The notes under the pieces: generated by a model
Told to the model about the DNA's origin: nothing
Databases searched by the model: none
The model's input: only the letters and a program-made list of their open reading frames with translations
Shown: piece by piece, positions 27,636 through 40,940 of the stretch
How the letters are laid out: each line of letters begins with the position of its first letter
Numbering within the stretch: the stretch's first letter is position 1
Translations under genes and position numbers: made by a program
NCBI GenBank assembly: GCA_907163375.1
Contig: CAJQUW010008745.1
Coordinates: 1-64,000, forward strand
DNA length: 64,000 nt
Source of the DNA: Prostheceraeus crozeri
Lineage: Eukaryota; Platyhelminthes; Polycladida; Euryleptidae
Direction of reading: 5' to 3'

Positions 27636-28555
27636 ATATAGGCAGTACAAACCTATATAAAAATTGATCAGCGCGTCTATGAATTCTTTAAATTATTGAA
27701 TCAACAAATCTATAAAAAGATACATTAGTGCGCCTATGATTGTGTTAAGAATCAACAAATCTATAAAGAATACAGCGGTGTATCTATGATTGCGCTACCA
27801 GAAAAACAAATCTTTATAAAAGTACATCAGTGCGCCTATGATTGCGCTACCAGAAAAATAAATCTTTATAAAAGTACATCAGTGCGCCTATGATTGCGCT
27901 ACCAGAAAAACAAATCTATGTACAAATACATCAGTGCGCCTATGATTGCACTACCAGAAAAACAAATCTATATACAAATACATCAGTGCGCCTATGATTG
28001 CACTACCAGAAAACAAATCTATATACAAATACATCAGTGCGCCTATGACTGCACTACCAGAAAAACAAATCTATATACAAATGCGTCAGTGCGCCTATGA
28101 TTGCGTTACCAGAAAAACAAATCTATATAAATAATCCAACAGTGCGCCTATGGTTGCGCTACCAGAAAAAACAAATCTTCATAAAAGTACATCAGTGCGC
28201 CTTTGGTTGGGTTATGAATCAACAAATCTATAAAGAATACAGCGGTGTATCTATGATTGCGCTACCAGAAAAACAAATCTTTATAAAAGTACATCAGTGC
28301 GCCTATGATTGCGCTACCAGAAAAACAAATCTATATACAAATACATCAGTGCGCCTATGATTGCGCTACCAGAAAAACAAATCTATATACAAATACATCA
28401 GTGCGCCTATGATTGCACTACCAGAAAACAAATCTATATACAAATACATCAGTGCGCCTATGACTGCACTACCAGAAAAACAAATCTATATACAAATGCG
28501 TCAGTGCGCCTATGATTGCGTTACCAGAAAACAAGTCTATATAATAATTCATCAC
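27636..28555. repeat. Minisatellite of about 57-60-base units within the hAT element
   Basis: About fifteen head-to-tail units share cagtgcgcctatgattgc(g/a)ctaccag and an AT-rich half (aaacaaatctatatacaaatacat). A block of several units, starting at the variant with agaatacagcggtgtatc (27,766), occurs again from 28,230, so there has also been a larger-scale duplication. The long frames through it are by-products of the unit length and not genes. Confidence 0.9.
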
Positions 28556-28694
28556 TGATAGACAAATGATCACTATAAATAAAAACACGTCAATTATAAA
28601 CAATCTAGCTCACTGAAATCTGTCCATAAAAACAATCCGATAGAAAATTCTTCTTTGGCAAAAACAATTCTTTAAATAGTCTAAAAATTTACGT

Positions 28695-30507
28695 TCATGA
28701 TTCTTCATCATCACTAGCACTATCGTGCTCATATGATTGGAAGTATCGCCGGGATGAGCTTCGAGCTAAGTCGATGAGGGACTGAGTTACTGAAAAATGT
28801 TGTAATCCATCGATATTTTTCAAGTGAGATCGCACTCGCCGGATACCGTTCAGAGTTTCGGGTTGGAGACGATTTCTCTCCTTTGTGACTACAGCTGCAT
28901 TTACACTAAATCCTCTTTCCTCAGCAGCATTGTGTGGCTGAATACAAAGCAATGCCTGCACAAGAACTTTGATCATCGGATATTTGTGCTTTTCGAATAT
29001 AAATAATAATTTTTTTGAAAATTTGAACAAATTTTTTGAATATAAATTCGAATAAGCATCTAGCCGTTCTTCTTTGAGTGGCTGAATATCATTGTTGATT
29101 GCCAGCTGCTTCCATTCCTCGATTAATGGTTGCATGTCATCAACTTTTATTGTGGGAATGAGACCTGCAAGAAACGTCAAGTTTTTCAATTTTGTTGTCT
29201 TGTCCTTATCCGACTGAAACGTGCGGTTTTGTGGACACAGCAATGTCAACTTTCGCCACAAACGCATGTGTTCTTTTTGATCAAGTTTGAGATTGCTCAT
29301 GGTTGCGTGGAAAGCCTTCAAATAAGAAGCCTTCGCTTCGAGTTTGAAATGGGTCATTTCGGCAGACTGCAAATTTTTCAGACATAAACGTTCGGTTCGG
29401 TGGCCAATGTCAACGTCTGATGAGTGATTTTCAGGGGCCGTGCTTGATATTGAAATCTTCGACACGACGATGTCTTCACAGACAGAAGGCAGCAAAAATC
29501 GTCCGCCTAGAGAAGCCATCATACCACAAATTCTATACACATACTCCGGCCCAATGGGATCGTCTCTCTGTAAAAATAATTGCATTTCTTGAAATAGGGG
29601 AAGTGCTTCCGATAGAAAAAGGAGGTAGATGTCTGTCTTCTTTGATGCAAATGCGCTGCGAAGTCGCTCATACCGATCATTCTTTGCCAAATATGCCAAT
29701 CCTTTTTTGGGCAAAAAGTGGACGAAATAGGTTCGAAGCGCATCAAGGAGCGTGAGAACTCGATTCACAAAATTAAATAAGGTCAAAAACCTCGTCCCAC
29801 TATGATCAATTAGTTTCAAGTTCGGTAAATCCAGCTCGTCTCGCAGAGCAGCGAATTCTTCGGATCTGAGAACTTGCCCTTTGAAGAAATTTCATGTCGA
29901 GTGGAAATTGAAGCACTTTGAATTTCAGTTTGCCCATAGCTTTTTCCACGCAGTTGTGCAATGTATGTAGCTTGCAAGAACCAAAGTCTATAACATCCGG
30001 ATTAGAAGATGTGAACAGTTTTATGAAGGCTGTCATAACATGCGGCCCGTCGCGGTTGATGGCAAGTACGTTTTTGGCTGAGATGTTCACGGTTTTCAGA
30101 AAATTCATTTCTTCAACATGAATTATCTCAACGCTACAAAGTTTGGGTGGCGCTCGGTTTCCTGCAAGAGCCTCAATCACATCTTTCCGGTCTATTTTCA
30201 TGTAAATCGAGGTCAGGAATTCTACACGGATTCTTTGCTGATTGGAGCACCAGAAAATACCAGTCAAATCGAGCTGCTTGTACCTAGATGAATTGTTCGT
30301 CTCATCTAGGCAAAGTGTGAACAAACAACACCTTAAGGCGGCATAAAGTTCCTCCGACAGATGTGGGCCTACTGCCTTTGTGATGAGGTAGGTTGCTTTC
30401 GTTTTCCCACACGAGAAATTTGATGGTAACACATCATTAGGAAACATTTTCCTGCACTGTACATAAGCACTGTTCGTCTTCGCTGCATCAGTTTCTGAGG
30501 CAAACAC
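28695..30507 (-). pseudogene. hAT transposase, one frameshift
   Basis: The upstream part (30,507-29,806) has LCLDETNNSS carrying the first catalytic Asp, a RDGPHVM segment with the second, and CKLHTLHNCV corresponding to the conserved C/H-x-LH motif. The downstream part (29,819-28,695) ends with the dimerisation motif HNAAEERGFSVNAAVV typical of hATC domains, plus an acidic tail. The two parts are in different frames and overlap by a few bases, so one frameshift separates them. The N-terminal zinc-finger region is missing or in yet another frame upstream. Confidence 0.82.
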
Positions 30508-31162
30508 CCTCTTCTTAATTCACGTTTATATGGCGACAAACTAGTTCTTCCATTTTTTCCACAGCAACAATACCTTGAGTACAGATCAATCCATTAATGG
30601 TGGTCGTCACGTCGAGAAATGATAACGATTAGCGAAATCGAGAAATTATTTAGATTTGGCGTTATACTCTTATAAGATCAAAATTTTCTGAAAAATGAAG
30701 AATACGTTTATATACATGTATTTCAAAACATGGAAATTCATGCAAATCCGAGCTTCATTGTTCTTGCCGCGCTGCCTCTGAAGAACAGTTACGGTAGAAT
30801 GAATTCTTCTATACAATACAATTTGCAAACACATTGACAAGTCAAAATATATTTGTGCAAATCCAAGAAGTAATCTGTTTTGACAACAGCATAGTACGTG
30901 TATAAAATTACCCAAATTGGACCCTAGTAGTCTGTGAAAAAAGCAGTTTGCAAAAATGATACGGATGAATCAGCTTCAGTCCAAAGCAAGTAGTTGAATG
31001 ATTTTAAACGGGTAAAGAAATAACTGACGAACATTAGTATGGATTCGATAAAAATCCGGAAATTTGATGGTTTTGACAAAAAATCCGGACTTCAGCAGAT
31101 TCTATCAAAAAATCCGGACATCAGCAGATTCTGTCAAAAAATCCGGACGTATGGCAACCCTG

Positions 31163-34100
31163 AAGCTATTATAGATAAAAGTTTTCAATCATGCACTTAG
31201 AAGCGATGTAGAAGTGGATTTTGGTGCGTCTTAATATTGGGACTAATAAAACACAGCACATTACTCCACTATAAAATATTGCTGAGAACCACAAATTTCA
31301 GCAGCAAAAATCGGTTATATCCGTGGCGTAGACTATTGTTGATATTGCGGTAGTGTTATTATCATCAATCAACATGTCACGTATTGAATGAAGAATGATG
31401 TCGATACTGCTAACCGCAATTTCATTTTGCAGCAAATGTCCTAGCCATTGATAGTTGCAGTTGGCATACCCACGTATAAGCATTGAGCATTAGACAGCCA
31501 AACACAAATACTATCGAGTAGGGTGTTTACATAGGTGCACCGGTTATTTCTTCTTGCGACGGTTATCGGGGCCGGTGCAGCGAAGGGCCTGAATTTCGAT
31601 CAATTTGACATTTTGGTGCACTGTTTCAGTTTTAATTAATTAATTCTATCTTATATCTTCGTCACAGCAATATGGAGATTTAAGCAATACAATTAATTTA
31701 ACAAAGACAGCATTTTTAATCTGGGCCACTTACTAGTTCTGGACTTTTAATTTCTGTATCATGAAAATCATACTTTATAAAAACCATGGCTATAGCATAA
31801 TAATCGACGCATTTCCTGATGCCTTCAGGTAGGGTAATATTTTGTCAAATTTCTTATCTTCTAACAGGATGTATATTTTCACGTTCCGATTTAGTTTAAA
31901 TAAATCCCACTAGAACTATGATAGAGGTGCGAGTAAAAAGTAAGATGAAAATGACTCGCAAGTATTGGCAAAATATGATTATGCTAGCCTATGTAAGTCC
32001 GCCTCTAATTCTACTGCAGCATCAATGGAATTTTCCAAATACCTTTTACAATTTGTTATGAAATTTGGATGAACAACGATCAGCATGGTCATGCCTCGTG
32101 AAAAATGAAGTGAAACCCTTTCAGACTATTGGGATCTCTCCAACAGCAAAATAGCACATCTGTCGTCAATAATCTAAATTTTCAAAAAGTATCAAAATGT
32201 GAAATAATGCATAATACAAACAAAAAAGGCCGATAATTGCAACATCCAATGGGAAGTTACAAGCCTCCACTTCCCACTTCCACAATACATAAGTACAATA
32301 AATATATTCATGCAGTTTTCATACTGTCTTACAATGGGATTACTATGGAGACCTCTTACAGTGGGGGGCCTAATCCTACTTAAGGATTACAATAATGTTT
32401 CACTTTGAAATGTTGTGCGCTGATGAAGGACATGTAATCCAACACTCATCACTATAGTACGCAAAGGAATTTCTTCAATACCTACTATGGATCCACTGCT
32501 GAAGTCTGTTGACGGAGCCTAGGCAACGAACATGTCTTCTGGGAGTCATAATATCTGCGAAGTTGTATTCTTGTAAAGACGACAGCACAGCATGCACTAT
32601 CAATTTAAACTTTGTCAAAAAATGAACACGAGACAGTGAGTAGAAGACGAGTATTTGTTAGACAACAACTTTCAACATTGAATTTCAATTACAGCACTTA
32701 ACTAACTTAGCTCAGGCGTGTTTTCATTTAATTGCAATGAGAAGAGTTCTGAAGGTGTCAATGATGTAAGAAAGGGGAGCAACTATTGTAACATATATTG
32801 AAGATCATGAATTGTCAGATATATGTCTCACTTCATAACTCTTTTGAAAATTGAAAAAACTTGCGGCGGATGTGCTTTTGGATTTGTTTTCACTAAATAT
32901 ATCATTAACAAAAGGTGGGCAAATAGAAGTTGCCGTTGTTAGACATTTACGAAGTGCATAATAGTTGTTGTCGAAATCCAAATTTCAAATGCTGCGGTAC
33001 TTTCTTCATTTCAGTAATTTATCGTGTAACTTGACTATTTTAGATTTTCAAAGGATAAAAGGCTGCATGATACAACAAAGCGTTAATTGATAAAAAAAGT
33101 AAATCTAATAATATAAGTGTCAATAATAATAGGCTTTATCAAGGTCAACGAAGTCTCCTCTAGCGCTTAGCACAATATTTGTCAACAACCTGCCTCGCTA
33201 TAAAAATGGGATCGGCAGTACCCCAACCAGACACACACAAATTCGAACTAGGTAAAATCTAGCTCTATATGAAAGCTAATTCTCCAACATTCCTTTGAAT
33301 ATTTAATTCCATTTTCTCATTGAAAAATTGATCAACAATAACTATTGGACAGACATGCAGAAATGTTGTTTTAAATAATATTTTGGGACAAAGCAAGCAT
33401 TATTAGTTATGTAATATCGCAAATTCAAAAGTATTCCTTTATGTTTCATGAATAACATCAATGCAAGATGTCCTAGCTGAACCACGACCTCATAATTCGC
33501 TTTCGGGATACTTATTAATTCTAATAAGGATGAATTACTAAAATATAAGATGATTGTTCTCTTTGTGAGATATCACAGTATCCTATAAAAGAAAAACGTT
33601 TGATATATAATATTACGCATGTGTTCCGACAATTGCTTCAATTTTGCCTGCAGTAAATACTTCAGCGAGGCTAGTAGCTCAACATCAATCGAGACAACGC
33701 CCATGAGATAAAATGTCAGAGCTTATGGCAAGTTCGTCAGTTTTTGAAGCCTCGCAGGTGGATTTTATCAAGATTATTGCTTTTTTCTCACGTCTGTTCA
33801 GATGAAAATGCTAAATTACATGAATTCATCAATGGCTTCTTAAAACCGTAAAGCAAGAAGCGTCTAATTAATTCATTGCTGCTAACGTGAAATGTATATG
33901 TTACTGTTGCTGAAACCGAGGACTAACCCAGGACAACTTCTAGGGCAGTTTTAACCCGCTTTCCGTCTAGTTGGCAATAGGTGTGCTAAATGCGAATTTT
34001 CAATTTTTCAAAAATTAAAAATACATAATATACAATCAATCACGACAAATTAGCATATTAGGCAGCATTCTGACCGCAAGTTGATATAACTTGTATGTGC

Positions 34101-36096
34101 TCGCGCCAAACTTCTACACAAACACATATGTTGCTGAAGACCTGATGGTTGGCATGGCTTCATGGATAGCATTTACTATTCATTTACCCCTATTTGATGC
34201 AATAAAAAAGTCAAAAAGACTGCTAAATGACCTACTTTGAGAAAATGGAGTTTATCGACGACATCAATGCATTATAAAAATATATTGTTTACACCAACAT
34301 TTCAAACAGCAACCTTGTCATCAGGACCCCATAATGTGACAGTAGCGAAAATAGTGAGCGACAGTCTAGTCATCGCAAATGGATGCAACAGCGGATGACT
34401 AAGAACACAAACCTAATAATTTCAACTTTAGTTTCAAAAATTAGTGTGTGTATAAATCTTTTTTCGTTGTGAAGATGTGAAATACTAGGTTGATGTCTGG
34501 TGCGGGTTATCTTACTAGTCAGTATTAGCGGTGGTAGTTCGCACTAAGTCTGAGTTCCTCGTCATCCGTTTTTCTGCATCATTTTTCATGACTGGAATAT
34601 CGCTCACTGATGAAGGATCCTGAAGACTCTGATGATGGAAAGAAGCGGTATAGAAATATTGCTGCTAATTAATTAAATTAATTTTTATGATGAAGAGATA
34701 TCATCGACAAACTCCTTTTTCTCATTCTGCTTAAAGACGACGAACAATGTGATGTTTGCATAGCCTACTTCATGAAGCCATTGTTGTGATGATCAGATGA
34801 TCTATCACAACATTCCTATTTTATTATACGCCCCTTATTCACATCATCTCAAGTTCAAGAATTTTTTTTATTCAGTGGATTGTGACAAAATATTTATTCG
34901 TTTTCTCACTCATCCCTCCTCTACACATGGCAAGAAGTCGCTTTAGCAAACTAAGAGGCTGGAAAGACTTCATAACTCTCACAAAGTCACAGCCCATGGT
35001 AAGATCGGTGGTGCTTCTCGAGGAGAGCGGATTCACACCCTCGAAATTCTGCATTAGAGGTGTGCATTCGGGACACGGGTTCCGGTTACGTAAAAAAACA
35101 GAGATGCAACCTCGACCTCGTAGACCTCGATTACGTGTATTCTTCGCTGTCTCAGAACAAAAACATCGTATCTGATATAGTCCTTAATCTCAGAGAAATG
35201 GCTCTGATCCTTGAAATAAATCATGAAGCAAATAATAGGCTAGTTCATGCATGTACAATGTGTAGATTATATGCGTATCTTCAGAATAAAAATTCTAGTT
35301 CCACTAATTTCTTATTCATGTAAATGTCAGATATTATGATATTGCAGCAAGCCTGTGTGCATTTTCCATAACTTTGACTCAAATGACGATGTTACGACCA
35401 TTTCTTCAGTAGTTGGTGCCATTTTAAAGAGAAAACTTTATTGAAACAATGATGAAGCTCATGACATTTGCACGATGTTTGCTTAACCAAATAAAACATC
35501 ATTAATGGATTGTAGTTCACATTTTGAAATGACAGTGTTTATTTTTGTTAGACTATTCATTCGGCAAGTTACCATTGAATTTTCTTATTCTTTACATTCC
35601 ACTCTCGACTTGAATTTGTCGATGATTTTTAGAAAGGCACTCTGAACGGAAAGTGCACTAGATTGGTGAAGATGTGCAACGTTTAGATAGTCAACTGTGG
35701 ATAACGACGATACCCCTATCGATGTACTTTAATCAGCGGCACTCGGCTACAAAGCAGAGGTACATGCTGACTGGCATTCAAAATGCTTCGGACATGGATT
35801 ACACATGGATGCGCATCCAAAGACATGTTCGTGGAAGAACCTAGGATATAAGCAAATTTTGATGGAAACAATGCAATATCAAATTCATTGGGAGAGCATC
35901 AACTAATAATTAGAAACTCAACTGACAGTTTAGTGGCGGTCATCTAAAATACGCTTCATTTATTTTGTGAAACTACATGTACACTAATATATAACTTCTT
36001 GAAACGTTTCATTCAATCTGTAATATACACAAGAGCCTCGACAACCTTCATTTCGGCAGATCTAAGTAATGTGAAGGTGATCATACAAGAACTCAC
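31163..36096. other. Intron sequence, no gene seen
   Basis: About 4.9 kb of AT-rich DNA between TYW1 exon 4 and the hAT insertion. Short frames on both strands lack motifs. No complete transposon was recognised. Confidence 0.5.
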
Positions 36097-36282
36097 ACGA
36101 TTAAAATCGTCCTTGTAAAATGAATTTCCAAGACCGACAACAGCATAGCGCAAATCTTGTAGATGACTGGCGCCAACACGAAAATCGAAAGCTGCTTCGC
36201 TTAACCATCGATGAAACCATCTTCCAGACTCAGGCGGTCCTCCCTCAACGTAGGTTGAAATGATGAAAATGCACAAATCCAT
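36097..36282 (-). CDS. TYW1: TYW1 exon 4 of those visible
   Basis: CTACAG precedes MDLCIFIISTYVEGGPPESG and GTGAGT follows at 36096; 62 codons, phase 0. It holds two FMN-contact loops of the flavodoxin fold, STYVEGGPPES and YAVVGLGNSFYKDDFN. Human TYW1 has VATYTDGLPTES and YAVFGLGNSAYASHFN in the same order. It follows exon 3 after a 15.8-kb intron. Confidence 0.85.
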
Positions 36283-37678
36283 CTGTAGTGGAATGGCAAA
36301 TATTAGAACTGCATCATTGAATAAAATAAGTGCCCGAAAGTATAGCAAGCAAATTAAATCAATTTTTTGTCATCGTGTTATAAAAAATGGCTTGTTATGT
36401 AAGCACTTTCATAAATTACACGAATCCCTTATCGTACATCTTCTCGCACTCAATTATGCATGAATATAGTAATTTTATAACTAGCCCAGTATACGAAGAT
36501 AAACTTTCTGTTCATTAACAAACCGGCAATAACAGACCATAAGCCATCAAAATATTCCGAAGAATTAGTACTTTCTCGAGCTGATTTTCTGATCAAATGT
36601 AAGAAACATCGTTGTCCATTTATAGGTAAAATTATAGATTCATTTCTGGATGGCTCAAATAAATTCACCCGAAATAAACAAAATGTCTAGTTTGAGTGCA
36701 AATATAAATTAATGAGCTTTGCAGATTAACTACTAAATCTACTAAAATACTACTAAATATGTCTTGAGAAATAGTGCGCATTATATCGAAAAACACATGC
36801 AAGAATTAGAGAGGGCCCACGCAGACAACACAGGATGAGGATTTACTATTTCCATGAGTTAATGAAATTTCGGTACGAAGTGAGCTATGAGTATGCAGTT
36901 CACCCACTCGGACTCATAAAAGATTCAACGCAGCAAAGTGTGTCAAGTTAAAAAATTTAAAAAAAACAAGCTACCGACTAGTTAATTTTCTAAAAGGTGC
37001 AAAATATGATTTGAAAGAACATTATTATATCCTAAAATGTCTAAAAATTTTAAAAGTACTTACTAAATGGACAAACAACGGTTCTCCTCTCCTCATGTGT
37101 AATGAATTGTCGAGTAAGTCGTTCTGTTCAAATCATGCTTATCACATATATATTGAAATATTATATTTAACAGTCTGCCCATTCAAATGATAAGAGGACA
37201 GGTCTGTTTCCAATCAAAATATCAGATCTACCTAACACAGCGGGATTACTTTATCCAAAATCTACCAGGTGTACAAGAGAATTAATATTAGTTCCTTAAG
37301 CTAAAACGTGAAATAAAATTCTACAAAATATGCATCCAAATTATTTGACTATTTTTAATGAGTCATCAACAGAAACTTGGTCAGGACGATCGAGTTTCGA
37401 CCGCTAAATCCTGGACGCTCAAGCACGACCAAGCGCGGTCCTGTACATTTAAGATGCACAGCCTCAAAAGTTAAATTTATAGTATAGAAGAATTAGCATC
37501 TATCAAAAAAAAAAGTCGCTAGTGACTGAAATGTACCTCAGGCATTTGAAAGAAGGACAGAGTCCAGCCAGTAGAGACATTCGAAAATACAGTCCAGTAT
37601 AAAGATTTTATTTTATTGACCGTGTCATTCTTTTCAACAAACTATTTTGGTCAATGACGAAGATTATCACTAGTATTT

Positions 37679-37680
<2 letters not shown>

Positions 37681-37733
<53 letters not shown>
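37681..37733. repeat. TA microsatellite
   Basis: An unbroken (TA)n run of about 53 bases. Confidence 0.95.
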
Positions 37734-37735
<2 letters not shown>

Positions 37736-40195
37736 GTTTTGGTGAAATATCTTCTTTTGTAACTAGAAGTACTTTTCGTTTCACGGCGAACCGATCATCA
37801 TACGACTTAACAAAGGGAGGGATACAATTTTTGAATTTTTAAGTCACTCTGATATAAATTCAACTATTAGGAATTCATTGAAGCTAAGTTATGCAGAAAA
37901 TGTCACAGATGGGAAAACATAGATATTTTATAGATAGAAAACATAGAATTTTCACTTGATGGAGGAAGGTTGAAATTTTTTCCTATGTCAGCAGGTTGAT
38001 ATTATTTCATTCCTTTCGTTTAGCATGTTTCTGTTGTATTCTGTTAGCATGTGACATTTTTCTGCTTGGCATAATAAACAAAATCGTGCACCACTTTTAC
38101 ACCTCCTTGATTTTTCCAATGTTTCCCATTTGACTGTAAAAGATTTAATGTTTTCTTTCAAGGAACAGGTATTATATACATTATATATAGTCCCATTCAT
38201 ATGAAAAATCACGCATAATAGCCTACAGATAGACAGTTCAAAACTGCTTTTCCCTCTGCATTTTAGCAGAAAATCATTAACTTGTTTGTTCACTCGTTCA
38301 GGTTGCGTTCAGTTTGATTCACAAAAGTGGAGTCGAGCTCTAAATTTTTATTAGGGTTCGAAGGTTGAAGGTTGGGTCTGCTCGAATCAGGTTGACGTTC
38401 ATGGTATCAACACATCTCTAATTCATGACAACACTCGGCTGTCATTTTTCATTTCCTTGGTTCTCTACTACACAAATTAATTGTAGGAATCAACAAAAAA
38501 TCTACCTCCAAAGAACTAACTTGAATGCATAGAAGAGATCAACGAATCGTCGACAGACGATCGTTGACGACAGAAAATCGTCATACGATTTCTACGATGA
38601 TTATGTGCTGCGGTGAATTTAGTGGGATTACTGTCCACCTGTCAGAAACGAATGTCGACCATGAATCAATCATGATCTTACATCAATTTAATAAATATCG
38701 TAATACCCATCAACTCATATCAACCAGATTTCGCTTTTATTCACCCAAGGTCTCAAAAAATAAAATATGGACGCCTGAGAAGTGAGCATCAGTACAGCTA
38801 CATCATAGTAACCATTAACAACCTAAATAATTACTGAATTTCATTCCCCTCCTACAAATTCCTAGTTTACCTGTTTAAATCGATAGCAAAACATTGCAAA
38901 GTTGGTTTTTGGTAAAAGTAATGATGTTAACGTGTAGCAGATAGATTTCATTACACGGAGTCTCGATCAGCCTTATTAGTAAACATATACGAAAATATGG
39001 CGCTCATATAATTCAACAACATTTGGCACAATGTCAGCTGTATAAGGTAACAGTTTCACAATGTTCACTGCTACAATGAAAAGACAGATAGCCAATTTTA
39101 TTGAGATTTATGTATTCCGTGAAGCAGAACCCTTACATTTTTTCATTATTTTTTATTTATCCATCCCTACCGGAAATAGGCCTACGCGGAGCCATGATTG
39201 CTATACATTTAGACTCCCAAGGCAGTTGAGGGATCTCAAACTCATCAATTACCGTTGTGCAAACTTTGTCAAAAGTTTATTTTTGTTGTTCAACTATAAA
39301 TATAAGGATAGCTTTCATCTTGAACATTGATTCATGCCGACATGTTCATGTAGGCCAACCAGTCACGCGCGATCATGTGCGAAAGCAAAAATTCGCACTT
39401 TGCGATCCAATAACGCAGCGCACATACACGAGAATAATGTAATTGTAAACAACTATAAATGAATTTCATGTAGTATGTACCATCATGGACATGCACAGAA
39501 TCATCTTATATCATTTTTGACAGGAATTTCTACATCCTCTGAGACCTGAGGGGTCTAGTCTACCTTGACTTGTCTACCATTGGCTGATACAATCAATAGA
39601 AATGAAATATCACATGCAGGATTGCTGGCGAAAATGATGATTTTACTTGGTCATGAGCCGTTGATATGTCCTCAGTATGAAAAGTGAAATAAAAAATGTG
39701 ACTCCGGGGTCCACTGGAGGCTGAACAACATGATGTGTCTGCTACATGAATTCAAAGAACACTATCCAACTTTTGAAGTGAAAAAGTGTGAAATTATACA
39801 CTTTAAAACCCATTCAAAAATTGAGCATTAGAAAATGGTCGACCATTTGTGACAATTTATTCTTTACTTAAAAGACATAAAAATATACGTCATTTTTACA
39901 GATGATTTATTACAACCAGAGCTTCCAATAGAACACCGGCAAGAAGAATAAATATGAAATGGAACCCGGTGGTCGTATTGGGAGAAATACAGCAACTATG
40001 TTTAAAATCAATCACTTATGCATCTACGCTCTTAATGTTGCGAATGAAGATGTCAAATATTAAGAATGAAGAGGAGGTGTAGAGGAAAGCTCTGACAACA
40101 TCCACAATATTGTTACAGATCCACCGAGATACTTTCATCACAGCGCTCGATAATTTGAAATGTCATGCAGATTTCGTACATGCATTAACCTATTA

Positions 40196-40430
40196 TGCAG
40201 TCTCCGTGGCACAGTGGTTAAGTACTTGGCCTAGTGATCTTTTGGTCCTTAGGTCGAGACCCCAAAGTGTCATTAAGGTCGGCCGGATAAAGAGTACCAC
40301 AACGGGCCAGAAAAGTCTGACTATGTAAGCACCGTCCAAGATCCAGTACGGGGAGTAGTGACGTTAAAGCTTCATCATTAACAAGAACCCGGGCTTTTGG
40401 GAGTAGTCCAGAGAAGTCTGGTAGAATGAG
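40196..40430 (+). repeat. tRNA-derived SINE-like repeat
   Basis: A-box-like TGGCACAGTGGTTAAG near 40,207-40,222 and B-box-like GGTCGAGACCC at 40,252-40,262 are about 30 bases apart, followed by an unrelated body with GC-richer text. The head does not fold as a full tRNA, so a SINE is more likely. Confidence 0.5.
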
Positions 40431-40631
40431 CTTTTACAATGAATTCAGTACATATAATTTGTTAATTTGAAATTTTTTTCATTAAATCTTCATGCTACAA
40501 TATTTTGACAGGCTTTGCTGGCCGCAATTTCAATCGCTTACTCGATGAAATTGTCCACAAGAATTTGTCAATGTTACTACCGATTGCCATTTTCAACGAA
40601 GGTGGATTACACACGTCATCATCATCATCAT

Positions 40632-40652
40632 AATGCCATCGCTATGACGACA
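40632..40652 (+). promoter_or_regulatory. Conserved ATGACGACA element, gene 1
   Basis: CCATCGCTATGACGACATT, with ATGACGACA starting 69 bases before the start codon. The same word sits 67 and 69 bases before the other two paralogues. Here the inverted left half is reduced to CAT. Confidence 0.5.
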
Positions 40653-40712
40653 TTATACATTCATCAGTCACAAAATGCTAGGAGGTTAAATGACTTATAA
40701 TTCCCACCAGAA

Positions 40713-40940
40713 ATGGCGGACAGTGAAGTCAAGAACGAGAAACCAGTGACTAAATCATCCGGGAGTCTACAATCACAACTAAGTCTTGACAGCACGACGG
40801 GGGAACCGAGACCAAGGCAGCCAACGCGTCAAATGTGTCTATTGGATTACATTAACATGTATCTTTGCTGCTGTTGCGATTGCTTTGAAGTAAAAGAGGC
40901 GTTTCCTTGCTGTGAAACGACTCAAGGAAAACGGTCTTGA
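40713..40940 (+). CDS. Small cysteine-rich protein, nested paralogue 1 (75 aa)
   Basis: A complete ATG-to-stop gene in one exon on the strand opposite to TYW1. A polar half contains KPVTKSSGSLQSQLSLDSTTGEP and is likely disordered, with Ser/Thr sites. It is followed by PTRQMCLLDYI and a cysteine-rich end, YLCCCCDCFEVKEAFPCCETT. The cysteine cluster beside hydrophobic residues would suit palmitoylation and membrane attachment, or metal binding. Two further copies follow at 1.6 and 2.1 kb spacing. No known family is recognised. Strong conservation of the same motifs among three diverged copies shows selection on the protein. Confidence 0.75.
   Translation: MADSEVKNEKPVTKSSGSLQSQLSLDSTTGEPRPRQPTRQMCLLDYINMYLCCCCDCFEVKEAFPCCETTQGKRS

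Larger units (their letters stand above)
27350..31162 (-). mobile_element. hAT element, nearly full length, inside a TYW1 intron
   Basis: The left end CAGGGTTGCCA at 27350 and the right end TGGCAACCCTG ending at 31162 are inverted copies, and both are followed inward by TCCGGA-type words repeated several times (27,390; 31,075; 31,107; 31,141). Flanks share AAGCT at the expected place, consistent with a worn 8-base target duplication. Inside are a minus-strand transposase (28,695-30,507) and, past its 3' end, a minisatellite. Length is 3.8 kb. Confidence 0.8.
36283..40640. other. Intron sequence with a TA microsatellite and a SINE-like remnant
   Basis: Nothing coding is supported. The stretch holds a TA repeat (37,681-37,733) and the tRNA-like repeat at about 40,196. 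Confidence 0.5.

Noticed and set aside
27636-28555. Regularly spaced repeats that might suggest a CRISPR array
   Set aside because: The units are contiguous minisatellite repeats with no unique spacers, in an animal genome inside a transposon.
27894-28558. Several overlapping frames of 60-90 codons with repeated peptide words
   Set aside because: They are by-products of the minisatellite unit and change frame from unit to unit; no start context or motif supports a gene.
34882-35175. 97-codon frame on the plus strand (and the frame opposite it)
   Set aside because: No family resemblance, no good splice sites, and it lies in a TYW1 intron; probably chance.
40200-40265. Possible tRNA gene
   Set aside because: A- and B-box-like words are present, but the acceptor and anticodon stems do not pair; a SINE head is more likely.
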